A stretch of 64,000 nt of DNA from Achatina immaculata (taxonomy: Eukaryota; Mollusca; Gastropoda; Stylommatophora; Achatinidae), in NCBI GenBank assembly GCA_009760885.1, contig CM019704.1, forward strand, positions 12,546,303 to 12,610,302. The letters run 5' to 3'. Below the pieces are notes generated by a model. That model was not told the origin of the DNA, did not search any database, and saw only the letters and a program-made list of their open reading frames with translations. The translations under genes and the position numbers were made by a program. Positions 10,107 through 21,761 of this stretch are shown in pieces; the stretch's first letter is position 1; every line of letters begins with the position of its first letter.

Positions 10107-10690
10107 ATATGTTTGAGGCTCCACATCCTGGCTAGAACAATTGTTAGCTACATGAGGAGGAAGAGGCTCCACTCCCCAGCTAGAACAATTGTTAGCCACA
10201 TGAGGAGGAAGAGGCTCCACTCCCCAGCTAGAACAATTGTTAGCCACATGAGGAGGAAGAGGCTCCACTCCCCAGCTAGAACAATTGTTAGCCACATGAG
10301 GAGGAAGAGGCTCCACTCCTCAGCTAGAACAATTGTTAGCCACATGAGGAGGACGAGGCTCCACTCCCCTGCTAGAACAATTGTTAGCCACATGAGGAGG
10401 AAGAGGCTCCACTCCCCAGCTAGAACAATTGTTAGCCACATGAGGAGGAAGAGGCTCCACTCCCCTGCTAGAACAATTGTTAGCCACATGAGGAGGAAGA
10501 GGCTCCACTCCCCAGCTAGAACAATTGTTAGCCACATGAGGAGGAAGAGGCTCCACTCCCCAGCTAGAACAATTGTTAGCCACATGAGGAGGAAGAGGCT
10601 CCACATCCTGGCTAGAACAATTGTTAGCCACATGAGGAGGAAGAAGCTCCACATCCTGGCTAGAACAATTGTTAGCCACATGAGGAGGAA
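10107..10690. repeat. Minisatellite, 48-bp unit, about 12 copies
   Basis: Units contain AGAACAATTGTTAGCCACAT and GAGGAGGAAGAGGCTCCAC. Because 48 is a multiple of three, several frames are open on both strands (for example a 237-residue plus-strand frame made of repeated TIVSHMRRKRLHSPAR). Simultaneous openness on both strands and the lack of any other coding feature argue that this reflects the unit sequence and not a gene. Confidence 0.93.
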
Positions 10691-10749
10691 GAGGACAACT
10701 CTCTCACAACAAAGTTGCAATAGTTCTCACACAACATGGAATAGCAACA

Positions 10750-11435
10750 AGCAGCAACTTACATCTTCTGAACATCTCACTGTATACACATGAATCACAA
10801 CACTTACTAACAGTAGTTAGTTCTGAACATCTCACTGTATACACATGAATGACAACGCTTACTAACAGTAGTTAGTTCTGAACATCTCACTGTATACACA
10901 TGAATCACAACGCTTACTAACAGTAGTTAGTTCTGAACATCTCACTGTATACACATGAATGACAACGCTTACTAACAGTAGTTAGTTCTGAACATCTCAC
11001 TGTATACACATGAATCACAACGCTTACTAACAGTAGTTAGTTCTGAACATCTCACTGTATACACATGAATCACAACGCTTACTAACAGTAGTTAGTTCTG
11101 AACATCTCACTGTATACACATGAATCACAACGCTTACTAACAGCAGTTAGTTCTGAACATCTCACTGTATACACATGAATCACAACGCTTACTAACAGCA
11201 GTTAGTTCTGAACATCTCACTGTATACACATGAATCACAACGCTTACTAACAGCAGTTAGTTCTGAACATCTCACTGTATACACAAGAATCACAACACTT
11301 ACTAACAGCAGTTAGTTCTGAACATCTCACTGTATACACATGAATCACAACGCTTACTAACAGCAGTTAGTTCTGAACATCTCACTGTATACACAAGAAT
11401 CACAACACTTACTAACAGTAGTTAGTTCTAAACAC
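10750..11435. repeat. Minisatellite, 55-bp unit, about 12 copies
   Basis: Highly uniform units with TTCTGAACATCTCACTGTAT and ACACATGAATCACAACGCTT. The unit variants (CAGTAG versus CAGCAG, CATGAA versus CAAGAA) are clustered, showing recent local amplification. It directly follows the 48-bp array. Confidence 0.94.
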
Positions 11436-11449
11436 TCCTTGCACAGTAA

Positions 11450-12120
11450 CATGAGGCAACATTTAGTAGCTCTCTTCTAGCTAGAACAAAACTCACATCA
11501 TAATAGTTCTAACCTTCTATTAAGGAAAACACACAAGATCAGCTATTACTCTCTATCTAAACTGACAGCATATTCTAACCCATACTACAAGCCTCACTAA
11601 TTGGAAGAATTGTCCTCAAGAATCATTCTCATAATCACAATCATAATCAACTGATACTGATAAAAATTCACATTCTAATACTCATTCTAATCATCCCTCC
11701 TATGTAAAAGTTCAGAGCTTAAATATCACCTACCATTTATACTTTCCTTTGTTCGTGAACATTCCTTCACGAGAAAGTCTAAACTTCATGAAATTGCCTG
11801 TTTAAGACTTTGGACTAGTCTTTCCAAAAACAACCTAATTTTAGCTAGCTATAAAAACATGTCCAGAGAAAGTTCAATAAAAGCCATCAAAATCTCAGGA
11901 TATCGACGTCCAAAAACAACCTTCAGTGAAAAACTAACTGGACTTTCCAAATTTAACTTTCATAAAACATGTCAGGATAAAGTTCATGATTCCCTGTGAT
12001 TTTTCAAGGTAGTTTGAACTGCCTTTGACCTGTCTATGACAATAATCAAACAGTCAGAAATACTAGATTTATCACAGATTATATCCCTTAAATAGAAAAA
12101 ACTTTTTAAAGATAGTAAAA
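11450..12120 (-). repeat. Unclassified interspersed repeat X, antisense copy
   Basis: The reverse complement aligns along its length with 30195-31140 and 31453-32398. Shared blocks include AGGGATATAAT, CTTTA(C/T)CCTGACATG, CCAGTTAGTTTTTCACTGAA, AAAATTAGGTTGTTTTT, GACTAGTCCAAAG and CTGAACTTTTACATAGGA. This copy lacks the U2-headed insertion found in the other two and so shows the empty site (AGGTTGTTTTTGG at about 11810-11830). No protein similarity was recognised in the repeat. Confidence 0.85.
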
Positions 12121-12159
12121 AAAAAAAATAATCTAAGGATCTTTTAAAGATAGTGAAAT

Positions 12160-12470
12160 AAGTGCAGTACTCAAGGATACTGTCACAGCATGAGTGTGTA
12201 GGTACGATATCAAAACAAAAGTGCAATCACCTCAGCAGGTGGGGGAATCACTGCCACAACCAAAACAATAAAACACCATGTCAGAGTTGATCAAAAGTGA
12301 AACTGTTTTTGACCAACTTTTTTTTATTGGATGGGCATCTTCATCATCAGTTTGTTTCACATGATCAAAGAGTCAATGGATGTTTTACTTGAATGTCATA
12401 AGGCTTTTGAGAGAGCCAGAGCAATGAATGAGGCCTGAAGAGTCGAGAAATAATACACGGATGCTGCACC
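12160..12470 (+). pseudogene. Mariner transposase, middle part left of the satellite
   Basis: Across shifting frames the translation follows a mariner transposase: YDIKTKVQSP (after the first catalytic Asp), then TVF and a WMGIFIIS segment in the place of the usual VFFDWxGIVHHE, QRVNG, and finally RPEESRNNTRMLHHINEQAH, the region of the second catalytic Asp (usual form LHHDNAPAH). Here that Asp reads Ile. From LHH onward the sequence is expanded into the 53-bp array. The rest of the transposase resumes at 15285. This and 15285-15590 are one element. Confidence 0.78.
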
Positions 12471-15284
12471 ACATCAATGAACAGGCTCACTCATCATTCT
12501 TTGTCCTACATGGATGCTGCACCACATCAATGCACATGCTCACTCATCACTCTTTATCCTACCTGGATGCTGCACCACATCAATGAACAGGCTCACTCAT
12601 CACTCTTTATCCTACCTGGATGCTGCACCACATCAATGCACATGCTCACTCATCACTCTTTGTCCTACCTGGATGCTGCACCACATCAATGAACAGGCTC
12701 ACTCATCACTCTTTGTCCTACCTGGATGCTGCACCACATCAGTGCACATGCTCACTCATCACTCTTTATCCTACCTGGATGCTGCACCACATCAATGAAC
12801 AGGCTCACTCATCACTCTTTGTCCTACCTGGATGCTGCACCACATCAATGCACATGCTCACTCATCACTCTTTATCCTACCTGGATGCTGCACCACATCA
12901 ATGAACAGGCTCACTCTTTATCCTACCTGGATGCTGCACCACATCAATGCACAGGCTCACTCTTTATCCTACCTGTATGTTGCACCACATCAATGCACAG
13001 GCTCACTCATCACTCTTTATCCTACCTGGATGCTGCACCACATCAATGCACATGCTCACTCATCACTCTTTATCCTACCTGGATGCTGCATCACATCAAT
13101 GCACAGACTCACTCTTTATCTTACCTGGATGCTGCACCACATCAATGCACAGGCTCACTCATCACTGTTTATCCTACCTGGATGCTGTACCACATCAATG
13201 CACAGGCTCACTCATCACTCTTTATCCTACCTGGATGCTGCACCACATCAATGCACAGGCTCACTCTTTATCCTACCTGGATGCTGCACCACATCAATGC
13301 ACAGGCTCACTCTTATCCTACTGGATGCTGCACCACATCAATGCACAGGCTCACTCATCACTCTTTATCCTACCTGGATGCTGTACCACATCAATGCACA
13401 GGCTCACTCTTTATCCTACCTGGATGCTGTACCACATCAATGCACAGGCTCACTCATCACTCTTTATCCTACCTGGATGCTGCACCACATCAATGCACAG
13501 GCTCACTCTTTATCCTACCTGGATGCTGCACCACATCAATGAACAGGCTCACTCATCACTCTTTATCCTACCAGGATGCTGCACCACATCAATGCACAGG
13601 CTCACTCTTTATCTCAACTGGATCCTGCACCACATCAATGCACAGGCTCACTCATCACTGTTTATCCTACCTGGATGCTGTACCACATCAATGCACAGGC
13701 TCACTCATCACTCTTTATCCTACCTGGATGCTGCACCACATCAATGCACAGGCTCACTCTTTATCCTACCTGGATGCTGCACCACATCAATGCACAGGCT
13801 CACTCTTTATCCTACCTGGATGCTGCACCACATCAATGCACAGGCTCACTCATCACTCTTTATCCTACCTGGATGCTGTACCACATCAATGCACAGGCTC
13901 ACTCTTTATCCTACCTGGATGCTGTACCACATCAATGCACAGGCTCACTCATCACTCTTTATCCTACCTGGATGCTGCACCACATCAATGCACAGGCTCA
14001 CTCTTTATCCTACCTGGATGCTGCACCACATCAATGAACAGGCTCACTCATCACTCTTTATCCTACCAGGATGCTGCACCACATCAATGCACAGGCTCAC
14101 TCTTTATCTCAACTGGATCCTGCACCACATCAATGCACAGGCTCACTCTTTATCCTACCTGGATGCTGCACCACATCAATGCACATGCTCACTCATCACT
14201 CTTTATCCTACCTGGATGCTGCACCACATCAATGCACATGCTCACTCATCACTCTTTATCCTACCTGGATGCTGCATCACATCAATGCACAGGCTCACTC
14301 TTTATCCTACCTGGATGCTGTACCACATCAATGCACATGCTCACTCATCACTCTTTATCCTACCTGGATGCTGCACAACATCAATGCACAGGCTCACTCT
14401 TTATCCTACCTGGATGCTGCACCACATCAATGCACAGGCTCACTCATCACTCTTTATCCTACCTGGATGCTGCACCACATCAATGCACAGATTCACTCTT
14501 TATCCTACCTGGATGCTGCACCACATCAATGCACAGATTCACTCTTTATCCTACCTGGATGCTGCACCACATCAATGCACAGGCTCACTCATCACTCTTT
14601 ATCCTACCTGGATGCTGCACCACATCAATGCACAGGCTCACTCATCACTCTTTATCCTACCTGGATGCTGCACCACATCAATGCACAGGCTCACTCATCA
14701 CTCTTTATCCTACCTGGATGCTGCATCACATCAATGCACATGCTCACTCATCACTCTTTATCCTACCTGGATGCTGCACCACATCAATGCACATGCTCAC
14801 TCATCACTCTTTATCCTACCTGGATGCTGCACCACATCAATGCACATGCTCACTCATCACTCTTTATCCTACCTGGATGCTGTACCACATCAATGCACAT
14901 GCTCACTCATCACTCTTTATCCTACCTGGATGCTGCATCACATCAATGCACATGCTCACTCATCACTCTTTATCCTACCTGGATGCTGCACCACATCAAT
15001 GCACAGGCTCACTCATCACTCTTTATCCTACCTAGATGCTGTACCACATCAATGCACATGCTCACTCATCACTGTTTATCCTACCTGGATGCTGCACCAC
15101 ATCAATGCACAGATTCACTCTTTATCCTACCTGGATGCTGTACCACATCAATGCACAGGCTCACTCATCACTCTTTATCCTTCCTGGATGCTGCACCACA
15201 TCAATGCACAGGCTCACTCATCACTCTTTATCCTACCTGGATGCTACACCACATCAATGCACAGGCTCACTCATCACTCTTTGT
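12460..15284. repeat. Satellite of 53-bp and 46-bp units derived from mariner coding sequence
   Basis: About 55 tandem units. The full unit is 53 bp; a short form of 46 bp lacks 7 bp between two CACT motifs (GCTCACTCATCACTC becomes GCTCACTC). One frame of each unit reads WMLHHINAQAHSSLFILP, the mariner second-Asp region. No unit has a stop in any plus frame and neither length is a multiple of three, so each frame cycles through all three phases, giving overlapping open frames of up to 783 residues. These are not credible proteins. Confidence 0.95.
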
Positions 15285-15590
15285 CCATGAATTTTTGACA
15301 AAGCACAAAATGACTTCGCAGCCCTGCAGCTGCCCTACTCTTCAAATTTGGTCCCTAGAGACTTCTTTGTTACTGAACTGAAGACCTCCCTGAAAGGTTG
15401 CTAATTTTAAATGATAGAAAAGACAGAAGACAATTTTCTAGAGAACCTATGCACCATTTCATAAAATTAGTTCCAGGATGCATTCCAGAAATGGGAAAAA
15501 ACATTGGGAGCAGTGTATAAACACAGGAGGGAATATACTGAAGTAGGCAAGTCTGATTTAGCTGTAAGTATATTTGTTTTAAACAAGTGA
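15285..15590 (+). pseudogene. Mariner transposase, C-terminal part right of the satellite
   Basis: In frame with the last satellite unit the translation runs VHEFLTKHKMTSQPCSCPTL, in the place of the conserved PQPPYSPDLAP block, then after a frameshift RDFF, FSREPMHHFIKLVPGCIPEM and the usual mariner C-terminus. The third catalytic Asp position is damaged. It is the continuation of 12160-12470 with the satellite between. Confidence 0.78.
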
Positions 15591-15810
15591 ATCTTTTTTT
15601 GGATAAATCTTATATATACATAATTCTGACTTTATTACATTAAATGCTTTACAGAACAGTTTAAATATACATGAAAAAAAAAGATGATCTAAACATATCA
15701 TTTGATCCTGGCTACATATATAAAAGTTATGGATCACAGAACCCATGTTCTTTTATTGGAAAAATTCTTATCAGTGGAACTATCAAAGCAGCAAAGTTAT
15801 AAAACACCAC
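15591..15810. other. Short spacer
   Basis: AT-rich, no feature recognised. It may include the mariner 3' end. Confidence 0.4.
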
Positions 15811-16024
15811 GATCAGAGAATCCCAAAACAAGCTATTAAGTGGAACACAACAGGCCAAAGAAAATGAGGCAGACCGTGGGAAACTGAAGAGGACATTGTT
15901 AAGAGAGGTCAAATTAACAGGCATAAAATCCCTTGATGAGGTTGAAAGACTCACCAAAGAAACAAAATTTGGGCAAACTACTCTGCGAGCCCTACGTGAC
16001 ATTTAAAGTCATGGGAAGGCTAAG
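15811..16024 (+). pseudogene. LINE-F C-terminal fragment
   Basis: Matches the 3' end of the copies at 34500-36960 and 45264-46022 nucleotide for nucleotide over much of its length (CAGAGAATCCCAAAACAAGC, ATCCCTTGATGAGGTTGAAA, TACGTGACATTTAAAGTCAT). In translation it is the tail after the IKWNTTG motif, with RTLLREVKLTGIKSLDEVER and a stop. Only about 200 bp remain. Confidence 0.82.
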
Positions 16025-16036
16025 ATGTCAGAATGA

Positions 16037-16279
16037 CAAGCCTGCCCACATTGATAATATATGTCAAGATACCAAGTCTGCCAACATTGATAATATATGT
16101 CAAGATACCAAGTCTGCCCACATTGATAATATATGTCAAGATACCAAGTCTGCCCAGACTGATAATATATGTCAAGATACCAAGTCTGCCCAGACTGATA
16201 ATATATGTCAAGATACCAAGTCTGCCCACATTGATAATATATGTCAAGATACCATGTCTGCCAATTTTGACAACATATG
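16037..16279. repeat. Minisatellite, 36-bp unit, left half of a split array
   Basis: About 6.7 copies of a 36-bp unit containing GTCAAGATACCAAGTCTGCC. The array resumes at 19636 after the RTE-A insertion. The period is divisible by three, so several frames are open without meaning. Confidence 0.93.
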
Positions 16280-19200
16280 AATATGGGTTAGTGGAGTAGG
16301 GGTATCCCCTATCAAACGAGAAGTAAGACGCCTCCTTACCTCCGTCAGTCTACGGGACACCCTTGGGCAAGGTGGAGTACCTGTATAGCCCCTTGATCAG
16401 GGTGACGTGAAGCCATGGAAGCAGGTGGTGGATGGAATGGGAGAGCAGCTGACAGATAATGTTTGTTATGGTCACCATTCTATGATGGTAGGCAGATGTA
16501 GGGACAATGGCTACAATCAATGACTAGTACAGTCACTGCCCGGAAGGAAAGCAATGGTAAACTATCTTCTGAAAATATACCAAGAAACTCAAACAGCAAC
16601 ATGGAAAGTCAAATAGGAAAAAGATCTGGTGGTGAGGCCCCCAGGCCAGATAGATCTAATTTTAACACTGGGGAAGAGTGTGAGACAGAGGTCAGTACTA
16701 GTAATTGTGATGACGGACAAAATCCTGACACTGTTACTAAGGAAAACCCCTGTGTCAAACTAAAAAGAAAAATAAGAGTAGGAACATGGAATGTAAGAAG
16801 TATGCATGAGGGGAAGTATCAAATAATAAGTGACGAGATGAAAAGAACAGGGATACACATTTTGGGAATCTGTGAACATCAATGGAAATGATCAGGACAC
16901 TTCAAGAGCGAGAATGATAATATCTTTATATACTCTGATGGAGAAGTAGGAGGAAAGAATGGAGTGGCTTTTTACTTGGACAAATCAACATCAAAAGCAT
17001 TACTAGGTTACAATCCAGTAAGTGATAGAATCCTCACAAATGGACGGGCACTCCTAGAAATGTAACAATCATCCAGATATATGCACCTACATCAGCAGCA
17101 GAAGAAGAGGAAGTAGAAGACTTTTATAACACACTGCAAACGACGATAGACCAGGTACGGAAAAATGATATTGTATTATTAATGGGGGATTTTAATGCAA
17201 AGATTGGTACAGAAAGAACAGACGATGAAAGACATGTTGTAGGGAAATTTAGCATAGGACATAGAAATGAGGCAGGAGACAATCTAATGGCTTTTTGCAT
17301 GGAAAATGAGCTGATGATTGCTAAGACAATTTTTAAACAACATCCAAGAAGACTTTACACATAGACATCACCTGATGGGAAAGCCAAGAATCAAACAGAT
17401 TACATTTCAGTGCAAAGAAGGTGGAGATCAACATCAGCAAAAACTTTACCAGGTGCTGATTGTGATACAGACCATGAGTTATTAATAGCAGACATGAAGA
17501 TAAAGATAAAAAAGACAGTTACGGGATCAAGACCACTGCGCTTTGATCTTACAAAAATACCAGAACAATATGGTATAGAAGTGAAGAACCGTTTCGAAAT
17601 CCTGATGGCTGTAGAGGAGGAGATGACAACAGATAATATGGCTACACACAATGGTGATACATTACAGAGATATCTTAATAATAACAGCTAATAACAACAT
17701 GGTTCCAGTAAAGAAAATACAAAAGAATTGATGGATTACAACAGGCACACTAGAACTGATAAAACAATGTAGAGAAATGAAGACGCAATGGAAAGTGACA
17801 AACAACAAAGAGAAATATAAATCTTTAACAAAAGAAGTACAAAGAAACATAAGAAAAGACAATAAACAATACATACAAGATTGTTGTGAAAGAAAAGAAG
17901 GACATAAGAAGTGTGGAAGAGATAGTGAAATGTTTAAAGAAATGAAGACACTGATGAGAAATGTCACATCTAAGCTAAATGTAATTTGTGACAAGATGGG
18001 GAATACCTTGACAGAGACAGAGGAAATTCTTGAAAAGATGGAAGGAATATTACAGAGGAAAGCAGAAATCAACAGTGTGAATTATTATTGGAGAAGAAAG
18101 AACCCGAACCGACAATAGAAGGTTTTATGGGCAATAAAGAATCTGAAAAATGGTAAATCACCAGAATGTGATGAGACAGCTGAATTTATTAAAGCAGGAG
18201 GAAAGGAATGTGCAACAATCTATCATGCACTATGTAAAAAGATATGGCATTCAGGTATTTGGCCAAAAGAATGGAAAATAACTATGTTCATACCACTGCC
18301 AAAAATGGGTAACCTGAAATTATGCACAAACTACAGAACTGTTGCCCTGATTAGTCATGCCAGTAAAATTCTGTTAAAAATCATAATGAGTAGACTTTGT
18401 ACGAAAATAGAAGAAGTCAATATGTTCCAAGTTGGTTTCAGGCAAGGAAGAGGATCAAGAGATCATATATTCAATATAAGATTAATAATAGAGAAATGCA
18501 GAGAGTTTAATGTGAATCTATATTTATCCATTATAGACTACTCAAAGCCATTTGATTGTGTACAACACCAGAAACTTTGGGAAATAATGGAAAAAATGGG
18601 ATTTCCAACACATTTGATACAATTAACATCACTGTTGTATCCAGACCAACAAGCAGCAGTAAGAATAAATGGTGAAACAACAATGGTTTGACATAAAACA
18701 AGGGGTCCGTCAGGGGTGCATATTGTCGCCTTACTTATTTAACTTGTATACTGAAAATATAATGAGGAATGTTAGATAAGATGTAGACAAAGAATATTAC
18801 AATGCCATAACAATTGGAGGTTATGAAAAACCAGAGATTAGATATGATGATGATGCAATATTACTGTCCACAACACAAAAAGGAATGGAAAAACTAATTA
18901 TGTCAGTCTGTAAGAACACCAAAGAGCAAAACCTCTATCTTAATGGGAAGAAAACTAAATTGATGACAACTGACAAAACAAACAAGGCAGCTGAAATATG
19001 TATCAATGAGGAAAAACTGGAAGAAGTGGAGGTCTTTGAATATCTTGAATCACTACTAACTAATAATGGAGATACAATGAGGGAAATTAAAAGAAGGACA
19101 TCTATCACTCTTCAGAAAGTAAAACAACTAAAGAATCTATGGAGAGGAACAGACAGAACCACAAAAATAAGATTTTTAAGGGCATGCATCTTTCCCATCG

Positions 19201-19635
19201 CAACATATGCCTGTGAGACCTGGACACTTAACAAATCAGCTTAGAAACACATAAATGCCTCTGAATGTAAATGCTACAGAAGAGTACTTGAAATATCATG
19301 GACACAAAAAAAGAACAAATATATCCATACTACAAGAATTAATATTGAAGAAGGCTGGCTTGTAAAGAGGATTAAACAGAGAAAACTTAAATATTTTGAA
19401 CACATTAAACATCATGATAATCCAGAGAAGACCATCTTGGAAGTGTACATAATGGGAGAAAGAAAGCGAGGAAGACCAAGGCGAAGATGGTTGCAAGACA
19501 TCGTTGATGATCTGCAAATGGATGTATCAGCAGCAAGCCATCTTACTTACAACCGAGAGGCCTACAGGAGAGGTGTTAGAGAGGCAAAGTTCTGGAAGGG
19601 AGATGCAAATGAATGAATGAATGAATGAATGAATG
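16280..19635 (+). mobile_element. RTE-A LINE, full-length but inactive copy
   Basis: A 3356-bp insertion exactly interrupting the 36-bp minisatellite (left ends ...CAACATATG, right resumes TCAAGATAATAAG); the target duplication is at most ATG. It has a GC-richer 5' leader (16290-16510), an endonuclease and reverse transcriptase region, and the 3' tail (GAAT)n. The length is normal for RTE elements. It is the longest family copy here and the reference for the fragments at 1558-2237 and 21762-22451. Confidence 0.9.
16520..19616 (+). pseudogene. RTE-A endonuclease/reverse transcriptase, decayed ORF
   Basis: APE-type endonuclease blocks come first: IRVGTWNVRSMHEGKYQII, LGICEHQWK (then a stop at 16889), MGDFNAKIG at 17185 and GADCDTDHELL at 17453. 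RT blocks follow: NLKNGKSPECDETAEFIKAG, KEWKITMFIPLPKMGN, FQVGFRQGRGSRDHIF, LYLSIIDYSKPFDCVQ (motif A), KQGVRQGCILSPYLFNLYTE (motif B, after a frameshift) and RYDDDAILLS at 18840, the catalytic YADD box changed to YDDD. The C-terminal RGRPRRRWLQDIVDDLQMD precedes the stop. At least eight stops or frameshifts are spread over the frame. The first Met at 16520 is the natural start candidate, with a basic N-terminal extension before the endonuclease. Confidence 0.88.
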
Positions 19636-19760
19636 TCAAGATAATAAGTCTGCCAATTCTGACAACATATGTCAAGATGCCAAGTCAGCCCATTCTGACA
19701 ACATAATTGTATGTTAAGATGCCAAGTCTGCTCATTTTGACAATACACATCAAGATGATT
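19636..19760. repeat. Minisatellite, 36-bp unit, right half of the split array
   Basis: Three or so more diverged units (GTCAAGATGCCAAGTC cores). They continue the array at 16037-16279 across the RTE-A insertion. Confidence 0.85.
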
Positions 19761-20457
19761 ATTTTTTTCAATGTGAAAAAAAAAAGAAGAAAACTGTGAT
19801 GATTCAAAACTTGAAGTTTCCATTTCATCAAGATCTTCACAGAACATTCTAGAAAGCTGCTTACAAGACTGACTGTGAATTAAACAGAGACCCAAAATGA
19901 CGTGAAGATTAAAAGACATTTGCTGATTTATTAGACATTATTTATTCTCTGTTTTTTTTTCTATTTAAATTTTACTGGCTCATAAAGTATCTTACCTATG
20001 ATGCAATATTTTCATTGTAATGCATAACACATCTTATCAAAGACTCATGAAATATCTTTTCATCATAATGCATAAAGTATCAGGTCTGCATTATTTACAA
20101 ACTACCTTATATTTTGTGCTGTAAATACAGTTTACAGTATAAAGTGATGCATTTACTTTAAACTTTGCAGAATAAAATGTGAAAAGTGAAAGTGCAATCT
20201 ACATTAATCATAAATACTTGTGAATTATTTACAAACAATATTATGAAAGTATTTAGAAAGCAAATTCACAAAATTATACTCAGTAATACTAAGGAATAAT
20301 TCTAAATGGCATAAAATGTCTGTAAAGTTATCTGCAATGATGAAACACGTTAGTACAGTCAGAAGGCATCTCAAGATGCTGTTAGTAGAACTAACTATAT
20401 TGTTGGTGCAATCAAGTTGTGTACTGTATAATAGTGAATGTTTCCTTTTTCTTTTCA
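19761..20457. other. AT-rich sequence, nothing recognised
   Basis: No coding similarity or RNA gene was seen in about 700 bp. Confidence 0.45.
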
Positions 20458-21228
20458 GTCAACCAGCAGGCACAATATTATGTGTGTAAGAGATGCCAGC
20501 AGGCACAATATTATGTGTGTAAGAGATGACAGCAGTCACAATATTATGTGTGTAAGAAATGACAGCAGCCACTATATTATGTGTGTAAGAGATGACAGCA
20601 GCCACAATATTATGTGTGTAAGAGATGACAGCAGCCACAATATTATGTGTGTAAGAGATGACAGCAGGCACAATATTATGTGTGTAAGAGATGACAGCAG
20701 GCACAATATTATGTGTGTAAGAGATGACAGCAGGCACAATATTATGTGTGTAAGAGATGACAGCAGTCACAATATTATGTGTGTAAGAGATGACAGCAGC
20801 CACAATATTATGTGTGTAAGAGATGACAGCAGCCATAATATTATGTGTGTAACAGATGAGATCAGTCACAATATTATGTGTGTAAGAGATGACAGCAGCC
20901 ACAATATTATGTGTGTAAGAGATGACAGCAGCCACAATATTATGTGTGTAAGAGATGACAGCAGCCACTATATTATGTGTGTAAGAGATGACAGCAGCCA
21001 CAATATTATGTGTGTAAAAGATGACAGCAGCCACAATATTATGTGTGTAAGAGATGACAGCAGCCACAATATTATGTGTGTAAGAGATGACAGCAGCCAC
21101 AATATTATGTGTGTAAGAGATGACAGCAACCACAATATTATGTGTGAGAAATGACAGCAGCTACAATATTATGTGTGTAAGAGATGACAGCAGGTACAAT
21201 ATTATGTGTGTGAGAGATGACAGCAGTG
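20458..21228. repeat. Minisatellite, 33-bp unit, about 23 copies
   Basis: Units contain CACAATATTATGTGTGTAAG and AGATGACAGCAGC. The period is divisible by three; both strands are open (plus: HNIMCVRDDSS repeated). No start context, signal or non-repetitive flank supports a protein. Confidence 0.94.
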
Positions 21229-21261
21229 TTTCTTTGCAACAGATGAAATCAGTGGTACAAG

Positions 21262-21556
21262 AAAGAAACTAAAACAGAGAATGCAGAAACTAAAACAGAG
21301 AATGCAGAAACTAAAACAGAGAATGCAGAAACTAAAACAGAGAATGCAGAAACTAAAACAGAGAATGCAGAAACAAAAACAGAGAATGCAGAAACAAAAA
21401 CAGAGAATGCAAACACTAAAACAAAGAATGCAGAAATAAAAACAAAGAATGCAGAAATAAAAGCATAGAATGCAGAAATAAAAACATAGAATGCAGAAAT
21501 AAAAACAAAGAATGCAGAAATAAAAACAAAGAATGCAGAAATAAAAACAAAGAATG
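21262..21556. repeat. Minisatellite, 21-bp unit, about 14 copies
   Basis: Unit GAAACTAAAACAGAGAATGC plus A, with a second sub-family (ATAAAAACAAAGAATGCAGA) in the right half. The minus strand reads FVFISAF repeats, which has no independent support. Confidence 0.93.
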
Positions 21557-21723
21557 GAAAAACAGTGAACAAATAAACTGAAGGGCAAAGAGCTACCTTA
21601 CAAAACTGGTGTACCTGAAATATTCAAGAGGAGAGTAAACAAGTGATAAGTACAAAAAGTGGTAAGTATAACAAGTGATTAGTATAACAAGTTATAAGTA
21701 TATAACTTATTGTATTATGTTAT
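21557..21723. repeat. Degenerate AAGTGATAAGTA short repeats
   Basis: A few imperfect copies of ACAAGTGATTAGTAT-like motifs lie between the 21-bp array and the split 24-bp array. Confidence 0.6.
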
Positions 21724-21761
21724 AATATGATGGCATTAAGTTACAATATATGGCTGGTGAT
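21724..21761. repeat. 24-bp minisatellite, left part of a split array
   Basis: TTACAATATATGGCTGGTGAT is one unit; the array resumes at 22452. TGGCTGGTGAT (21751-21761) and TGGCTGATGAT (22452-22462) flank the RTE-A insertion as an 11-bp duplication with one mismatch. Confidence 0.8.

Noticed and set aside
10080..10793. 237-residue repeat protein TIVSHMRRKRLHSPAR
   Set aside because: Both strands are open because of a 48-bp period; no homologous domain, no splice or start context, and the unit is an ordinary minisatellite.
12726..15298. Repeat proteins of 769 and 783 residues
   Set aside because: The frames overlap in different phases over the same satellite, the unit period is not divisible by three, and the sequence is explained as amplified mariner coding DNA.
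20438..21154. CRISPR-like or protein-coding 33-bp repeat
   Set aside because: Repeats are contiguous without spacers, and the context is an animal intron. All tandem arrays here were checked for repeat-spacer structure and none has it.
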